5,877 bases of DNA, taken from assembly GCA_027030435.1 (NCBI GenBank), contig JALVEX010000014.1, positions 1 through 5,877 of the forward strand. Direction: 5' to 3'. The notes beneath the pieces are model-generated. The model had not been told where the DNA came from, searched no databases, and saw nothing but the letters and a program-made list of their open reading frames with translations. The position numbers were made by a program, and so were the translations under genes. The stretch comes from Paracoccaceae bacterium (GTDB lineage Bacteria > Pseudomonadota > Alphaproteobacteria > Rhodobacterales > Rhodobacteraceae). This document shows, in pieces, positions 1 through 3,118 of the stretch (position 1 is its first letter; each line of letters starts with the position of its first letter).

Positions 1-45
1 TATCCCATGCCCCCGCCGGGATGAACCGGAAAATGAAGCCGGGGC
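1..45. other. Short leader upstream of priA
   Basis: Nothing here can be called a gene. The stretch has a stop in the priA frame (34-36) and a G-rich patch GGGG (41-44) that can act as a weak ribosome-binding site for the GTG at 52. GCCCC (9-13) can pair with GGGGC (41-45), but this may be chance in GC-rich DNA. No convincing -35/-10 pair is present; the priA promoter, or an upstream gene co-transcribed with it, probably lies to the left of the window. Confidence 0.4.
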
Positions 46-2250
46 TTGCCCGTGAGCGGGCCGCGCTTCTTCCGCGAGGGCGAGCGGCTCGGCGTGCTGA
101 CGGCAGAGCCGCTCGATCGCCTGCTCGATTACCGGGCGCCGGAGGGCGGCGCGATCGAAGGCGCCTTCGTCGAGGTGCCGCTCGGGCCGCGCCGGGTGAT
201 GGGGGTGATCTGGGGGCCGGGGAGCGGCGATTTTCCGGCGGCGAAGCTGCGTGCGGTCTCGCGGGTGCTCGATGTGGCGCCCATGCGCCCGGAAATGCGC
301 GAATTCCTGATCCGCGCCGCCGATTACACAATGACCCCCCTTCCGGCGATGCTGCGCCTTGCCACCCGCGCGCCGGGGCTTCTTGACGGCGCAAAGCAGC
401 TGAAGATCTACCGCCCCGGCAAGGCCCGCCCCGAGCGCCTGACCCCGGCGCGAAGGCGCGTTCTCGAAGTGCTCGAGGAATACGGCGGGCTTGCCTTCAC
501 CCTCGGCGAGCTTGCCCGCATGGCCGATGTCAGCCCCTCCGTGATCAAGGGGCTGGCGAAGCTCGGTGCCCTGCGCGAAGAGCTGGCGCCGCGCGATCAG
601 CCCTTCCCGCCGCTTGATCCCGCCCGGCCGGGGCTCACCCTGACACCCGAGCAGGAAAGGGCGGCCGCGGCACTCAGGGAGGGCATCGCCGCCGCGCGAT
701 ACGGCACCACGCTGCTGAAGGGCGTCACCGGATCGGGGAAGACGGAAGTCTATCTCGAAGCGGTGGCCGAAGCCCTGCGCAAGGGGCGCCAGGCGCTGGT
801 GCTGCTGCCGGAAATCGCGCTCACGGGCGAATTCCTCGAACGCGTGCGCGCGCGTTTCGGCGCGGCGCCCGGCGAGTGGCATTCCGGCGTCACCCATACC
901 GGGCGGCGGCGGCTGTGGCGGATGGCGGGGGAAGGCGGGGTGCAGCTCGTCGTGGGCGCGCGCTCGGCGCTGTTCCTGCCGTTTCGCGATCTCGGGCTGA
1001 TCGTTGTCGATGAAGAGCACGATCCCTCCTACAAGCAGGAGGAAGGCGTGATCTACCATGCGCGCGACATGGCCGTGCTGCGCGCCAGCCTGTGCGGCGC
1101 GCAGGTGGTGCTGGCCTCGGCCACGCCGAGCCTCGAAAGCTGGGCCAATGCGCGCGCGGGCAAATATCGCCGCCTCGATCTCACCAGCCGGATCGGCACC
1201 GCCACCCTGCCCGAAATGCGCGCGATCGACATGCGCGGCGAGGATCTCCCCTCCGGGCAATGGATATCGCCGACGCTCCAGCAGGCCGTAGCCACGCGCC
1301 TCGGGGCCGGGGAGCAATCGCTCCTGTTTCTCAACCGCCGCGGCTATGCGCCGGCCACACTCTGCCGGGCCTGCGGCCAGCAGATCGGCTGCGATCATTG
1401 CGATGCCCGCCTTGTCGAGCACCGCTTCCTGAAGCGCCTTGTCTGCCATCAGTGCGGCGAAAGCCGTCCGATCCCGCGAGCCTGCCCCTCCTGCAAGGCG
1501 GAAGGGCGGCTCGCGCCGGTGGGGCCCGGGGTGGAGCGGCTGGCGGAGGAAGCGGCGGCGCTCTGGCCCGAGGCGCGCGTCACCGTGCTTTCCTCCGATC
1601 TCTTCGCCTCCGCCCGGGCGCTCAAGGCACATATCGCCGAGATCGCCGCCGGCGGGGCCGATATCATCATCGGCACGCAGATCGTCGCCAAGGGGCACAA
1701 TTTCCCGCGGCTCACGCTCGTCGGGGTGATCGATGCCGATCTCGGCCTGCACGGCTCGGATCTGCGCGCCGGCGAGCGCAGCTTCCAGCTGATGCGCCAG
1801 GTGGCCGGGCGCGCCGGGCGCGCGGCCGAGCGCCCGGGCGAGGCCTTGCTGCAGACATACCAGCCCGAGCACCCGGTGCTCGCCGCCATCCTGACCGGCG
1901 ATGAAGAGGCCTTCTGGCAGGCCGAGGCCCGGGCACGGGAAGCCGCAGGGATGCCGCCATTCGGTCGGCTCGCGGCCCTCATCCTTTCCGCCCCCGAGGC
2001 CGAGCCGGCCTTCGCCCATGGCAACGCCCTTGCGCGCGACGATGCCCCCTTGCGCGAAATCGGCGCGCGTGTCTATGGCCCCGCCCCGGCTCCGATCGCC
2101 CGCATCCGCGGCCGGCACCGGGTGCGGATGCTGGTCAAGGCGCCGCGCGGGGTGCCGCTCCAGGCCGCGCTTCGCAAATGGCTCGCAAGGCATCCCACCC
2201 CCCGCAGTATCCGCCTGGTGATCGATATCGATCCCCAGAGTTTTCTCTGA
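46..2250 (+). CDS. priA: Primosomal protein N' (PriA), replication restart helicase
   Basis: PriA is a cytoplasmic superfamily 2 DNA helicase that recognises abandoned replication forks and starts reloading of the replicative helicase. The 734-residue product is close to the family's usual length (E. coli about 732). The N-terminus (about residues 1-100) matches the 3'-DNA-binding domain, with PLDRLLDYRAPEG near residues 22-34. A winged-helix-like stretch lies at about 130-190. The helicase core shows Walker A GVTGSGKT (226-233), DEEH (322-325), SATPS (358-362), GTQIVAKG from 543 and QVAGRAGR (585-592). Eight cysteines at 440, 443, 449, 452, 467, 470, 480 and 483 form the two zinc sites. The frame is closed by TGA at 34-36, so the start must be TTG at 46 or GTG at 52; GGGG at 41-44 sits 7 bases before the GTG, which makes 52 at least as likely. 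No frameshift or missing motif is seen. Identity is near certain; only the start is open. Confidence 0.97.
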   Translation: MPVSGPRFFREGERLGVLTAEPLDRLLDYRAPEGGAIEGAFVEVPLGPRRVMGVIWGPGSGDFPAAKLRAVSRVLDVAPMRPEMREFLIRAADYTMTPLPAMLRLATRAPGLLDGAKQLKIYRPGKARPERLTPARRRVLEVLEEYGGLAFTLGELARMADVSPSVIKGLAKLGALREELAPRDQPFPPLDPARPGLTLTPEQERAAAALREGIAAARYGTTLLKGVTGSGKTEVYLEAVAEALRKGRQALVLLPEIALTGEFLERVRARFGAAPGEWHSGVTHTGRRRLWRMAGEGGVQLVVGARSALFLPFRDLGLIVVDEEHDPSYKQEEGVIYHARDMAVLRASLCGAQVVLASATPSLESWANARAGKYRRLDLTSRIGTATLPEMRAIDMRGEDLPSGQWISPTLQQAVATRLGAGEQSLLFLNRRGYAPATLCRACGQQIGCDHCDARLVEHRFLKRLVCHQCGESRPIPRACPSCKAEGRLAPVGPGVERLAEEAAALWPEARVTVLSSDLFASARALKAHIAEIAAGGADIIIGTQIVAKGHNFPRLTLVGVIDADLGLHGSDLRAGERSFQLMRQVAGRAGRAAERPGEALLQTYQPEHPVLAAILTGDEEAFWQAEARAREAAGMPPFGRLAALILSAPEAEPAFAHGNALARDDAPLREIGARVYGPAPAPIARIRGRHRVRMLVKAPRGVPLQAALRKWLARHPTPRSIRLVIDIDPQSFL

Positions 2251-2342
2251 GCGTCCCCCACATCCTCTCGCGACGCTGCGGCCCCTTGACAAGAGCCGCT
2301 TCGCTCAGGCCAATACACGCGCGCGCGAAGCCGGCACCATAC

Positions 2343-2358
2343 TGGCGGTTTCCCGCCA
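2343..2358. other. Hairpin downstream of priA
   Basis: TGGCGG (2343-2348) and CCGCCA (2353-2358) form a perfect 6-bp stem around a TTTC loop, 93 bases after the priA stop. No T-run follows, so a role as an intrinsic terminator is unsupported. It is one of several small GC-rich stems in this stretch; AGCGTC/GACGCT (2250-2255, 2272-2277) and GCGGC/GCCGC (2278-2282, 2295-2299) are weaker ones closer to the gene. Confidence 0.4.
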
Positions 2359-2379
2359 CTCGCGGCCACCTGAAGGCCT

Positions 2380-2406
2380 CCCCGCAAACCATTGCGGGGC
2401 AATGGT
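2380..2406. repeat. Two overlapping, mutually exclusive perfect inverted repeats
   Basis: CCCCGCAA (2380-2387) pairs with TTGCGGGG (2392-2399) across the loop ACCA. ACCATTGC (2388-2395) pairs with GCAATGGT (2399-2406) across GGG. Both stems are perfect and 8 bp long, and they share the bases 2392-2395 and 2399, so only one can form at a time. There is no following T-tract; the AT-rich dip with DnaA-box-like sites begins directly to the right. This could be a priA 3'-end processing or termination structure, an RNA switch-like fold, or a protein-binding palindrome. Confidence 0.5.
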
Positions 2407-2414
2407 AATCCGAT

Positions 2415-2423
2415 ATATCCACA
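2415..2423 (+). promoter_or_regulatory. DnaA-box-like site 1
   Basis: ATATCCACA differs from the canonical DnaA nonamer TTATCCACA only in the first base. It lies in the least GC-rich 60 bases of the gap, preceded by the alternating run GATATATC (2412-2419). A second similar site lies 34 bp downstream on the same strand. The match is visible in the sequence; binding by DnaA is inference. Confidence 0.35.
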
Positions 2424-2448
2424 AGATTTCCCCAGCAAATCCAAAGGC

Positions 2449-2457
2449 TTGTCCACA
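2449..2457 (+). promoter_or_regulatory. DnaA-box-like site 2
   Basis: TTGTCCACA differs from TTATCCACA only at the third base. It is embedded in the palindrome CTTGTCCACAAG (2448-2459), so a symmetric binding protein is an alternative explanation. Its 3' flank (AAGAAATTTC) resembles that of site 1 (AGATTTCC), so the similarity between the two sites extends beyond the nonamer. The 34-bp offset is close to three helical turns. Confidence 0.35.
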
Positions 2458-2493
2458 AGAAATTTCGCCGCTACCCCTGTTCCCCCCTTGCCC

Positions 2494-2507
2494 GACTCGG
2501 GAGAGTC
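2494..2507. promoter_or_regulatory. Pair of GANTC (CcrM-type) methylation sites as an inverted repeat
   Basis: GACTC (2494-2498) and GAGTC (2503-2507) are both GANTC sites and together form a 5-bp stem around GGGA. GANTC is the target of the cell-cycle methyltransferase CcrM in many alphaproteobacteria, where clustered sites occur in cell-cycle promoters and origins. By eye, GANTC is scarce elsewhere in this window (one more noted at about 4287). Because the pair is palindromic, the two sites are not independent evidence. Confidence 0.3.
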
Positions 2508-2527
2508 TGCCAATCTCATTTCACCGC

Positions 2528-2806
2528 AAGGGATCTTCGGAAACCGAGCGGACGCAAAGGCCTCGGGGCCGGATCGGCAGAAAGGTTCTTCGGAACCGGA
2601 ACGCCGGAAAGGCCCCTAGGGAAGCCAGCCGGATCGTGCGGAATTCACAGAATTCGGCGATCAGGGCAGTCTCCCGAAAAGGCCGGAGCGGTTGCCGATG
2701 GCCTTCGGGCCGGAAGCAATGGCGAAGGCTCTTCGGAGCCGGAGCATTCGGGCAAAGCCCTTCGGGGCAGAGCTCGGGAAGGCGTCAGGATGTGCCGCAA
2801 GGCACA
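2528..2806 (+). repeat. Degenerate ~27-bp repeat array forming TTCG-capped hairpins
   Basis: Units resembling AAGGNTCTTCGGANCCGGA recur. Perfect stems with a TTCG loop are GGTTC/GAACC (2584-2597), GGCC/GGCC (2700-2711), GGCTC/GAGCC (2727-2740) and GCCC/GGGC (2757-2768). An imperfect one lies at 2530-2545, and GGCC-TCGG-GGCC lies at 2559-2570. Loop positions 2536, 2563, 2589, then 2704, 2732, 2761 are 26-29 bases apart within each group. CCCTAGGG (2614-2621) falls on the same phase, and the less regular part lies between 2622 and 2699. TGTGCC-GCAA-GGCACA (2791-2806) ends the series. The different stems keep pairing while their sequence changes, and every TTCG loop is closed by C-G. This fits stable cUUCGg and GNRA tetraloops in a plus-strand RNA. 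Confidence 0.5.
2641..2655. repeat. Paired GAATTC palindromes
   Basis: GAATTC occurs twice, separated by ACA, giving a 15-bp inverted (and direct) repeat with 6-bp arms. It lies in the less regular part of the TTCG array. It may be a binding site or chance; nothing adjacent supports a specific role. Confidence 0.3.
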
Positions 2807-2898
2807 ATGCGAAGACCGCGTCTGAGCACCTGGCGCCTTTTCCCGTGCCGCATTCACGAATATTTCCCGAGCATCAGCCCCGCGAACGATCCCCGGCA

Positions 2899-2938
2899 AA
2901 TGACCCGCGAATGACCCGCGAATGACCCGCAAATGAGA
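2899..2938. repeat. 11-bp direct tandem repeat, three copies plus a partial fourth
   Basis: AATGACCCGCG repeats head-to-tail at 2899-2909, 2910-2920 and 2921-2931 (the last base is A in the third copy), followed by a partial copy AATGA at 2932-2936. The 11-bp period is about one helical turn, so copies face the same side of the DNA. The copies are nearly identical, which suggests recent slippage or selection as a binding array. The unit resembles no operator or iteron I can name. Confidence 0.75.
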
Positions 2939-2970
2939 CGAGGCCCGGCAGCCACCGCTCCCGAGCCTCG
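2939..2970. other. Inverted repeat CGAGGC/GCCTCG
   Basis: CGAGGC (2939-2944) can pair with GCCTCG (2965-2970) across a 20-base loop, directly after the 11-bp tandem repeat. The stem is GC-rich but the loop is long and there is no T-run on either strand, so function is unsupported. Confidence 0.25.
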
Positions 2971-3001
2971 CGCGTCAGTCATGCATTACCGCGTCCATGC
3001 A

Positions 3002-3029
3002 CCTGTGCGGGCAGAAATACAGGCCCGCA
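3002..3029. other. Hairpin with a competing alternative stem in the ileS 3' flank
   Basis: TGCGGGC (3006-3012) pairs with GCCCGCA (3023-3029) as a perfect 7-bp stem with a 10-base loop. CCTGT (3002-3006) can instead pair with ACAGG (3019-3023), which excludes the first stem because it uses 3006 and 3023. On the minus strand it lies about 90 bases past the ileS stop, and no U-run follows, so it is at most an atypical terminator. Confidence 0.35.
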
Positions 3030-3056
3030 GGGGAGAAATCAACCACATCTTGTAGC

Positions 3057-3096
3057 CATGTGGCAGATGGCCCCATGAAATCGGGCCACCCACATG
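3057..3096 (-). terminator. ileS: Two-part hairpin just downstream of ileS, possible terminator
   Basis: Starting 22 bases after the ileS stop on the minus strand, CATGTGG (3057-3063) pairs with CCACATG (3090-3096). Inside it TGGCCC (3068-3073) pairs with GGGCCA (3083-3088), with a small asymmetric internal loop between the two stems and a 9-base apical loop. This gives 13 Watson-Crick pairs. The position suits transcription termination or 3'-end protection of ileS mRNA, but no U-tract follows on the minus strand, so it is not a canonical intrinsic terminator. A competing stem, CCACAT (3043-3048) with ATGTGG (3058-3063), would disrupt it. Confidence 0.4.
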
Positions 3097-3118
3097 ATCT
3101 TGCGGAGATGAACGCCTG

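Larger units (their letters stand above)
2251..3118. other. Long convergent intergenic region without a credible protein gene
   Basis: This 868-base gap separates the 3' ends of priA and ileS. Open frames inside it (the longest is 2402-2914, plus strand) lack the codon signature of the flanking genes: roughly 40% of the first 80 or so codons of that frame end in A or T, whereas G/C endings dominate in priA and ileS. No family motif, clear ribosome-binding site or tRNA/rRNA signature is recognisable. GC content varies around 58-70% per 60 bases, apart from one dip to about 42% at 2401-2460. The region instead contains inverted repeats, a degenerate repeat array and a short tandem repeat, listed separately. 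It may hold an untranslated RNA or a dispersed intergenic repeat. Confidence 0.7.

Noticed and set aside
1..8. A divergent gene starting with ATG on the minus strand at 8
   Set aside because: Only two codons would be visible and no well-spaced ribosome-binding site precedes it.
1449..2024. Long antisense open frames within priA (and similar ones within ileS)
   Set aside because: They are shadows of strongly biased GC-rich coding sequence; the sense proteins are unmistakable and intact.
2286..2316. TTGACA (2286-2291) as a -35 element for a transcript into the gap
   Set aside because: The hexamer is a perfect -35 match, but the best downstream -10 options (GCCAAT or CAATAC) are poor or at 19-bp spacing. 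It remains possible given loose alphaproteobacterial promoters but is not supportable.
2402..2914. 170-codon plus-strand open frame in the gap
   Set aside because: About 40% of its first 80 codons end in A or T, unlike the flanking genes. It starts inside a hairpin, runs through the hairpin array in a composition rich in Arg, Ser and Pro, and has no recognisable domain.
2692..2925. 77-codon plus-strand open frame
   Set aside because: It is a translation of the TTCG array and the 11-bp tandem repeat. Its repetitive look comes from the DNA repeats, and no family motif or clear ribosome-binding site supports it.
2645..2932. 95-codon minus-strand open frame
   Set aside because: It lies antisense to the repeat array, has no known motif and no good initiation signal; long open frames are common by chance in GC-rich DNA.
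2415..2936. A plasmid- or phage-type replication origin (boxes plus iterons)
   Set aside because: The 11-bp repeats lie more than 400 bases from the DnaA-like boxes and there is no rep gene. The neighbours are chromosomal housekeeping genes.
2251..3118. A standard structural RNA gene (SRP RNA, RNase P RNA, tmRNA, 6S, tRNA) in the gap
   Set aside because: GGCCGGAAGCAATGGC at 2708 faintly recalls the SRP RNA apical loop, but the conserved core is absent. No RNase P, tmRNA or tRNA signature was found.
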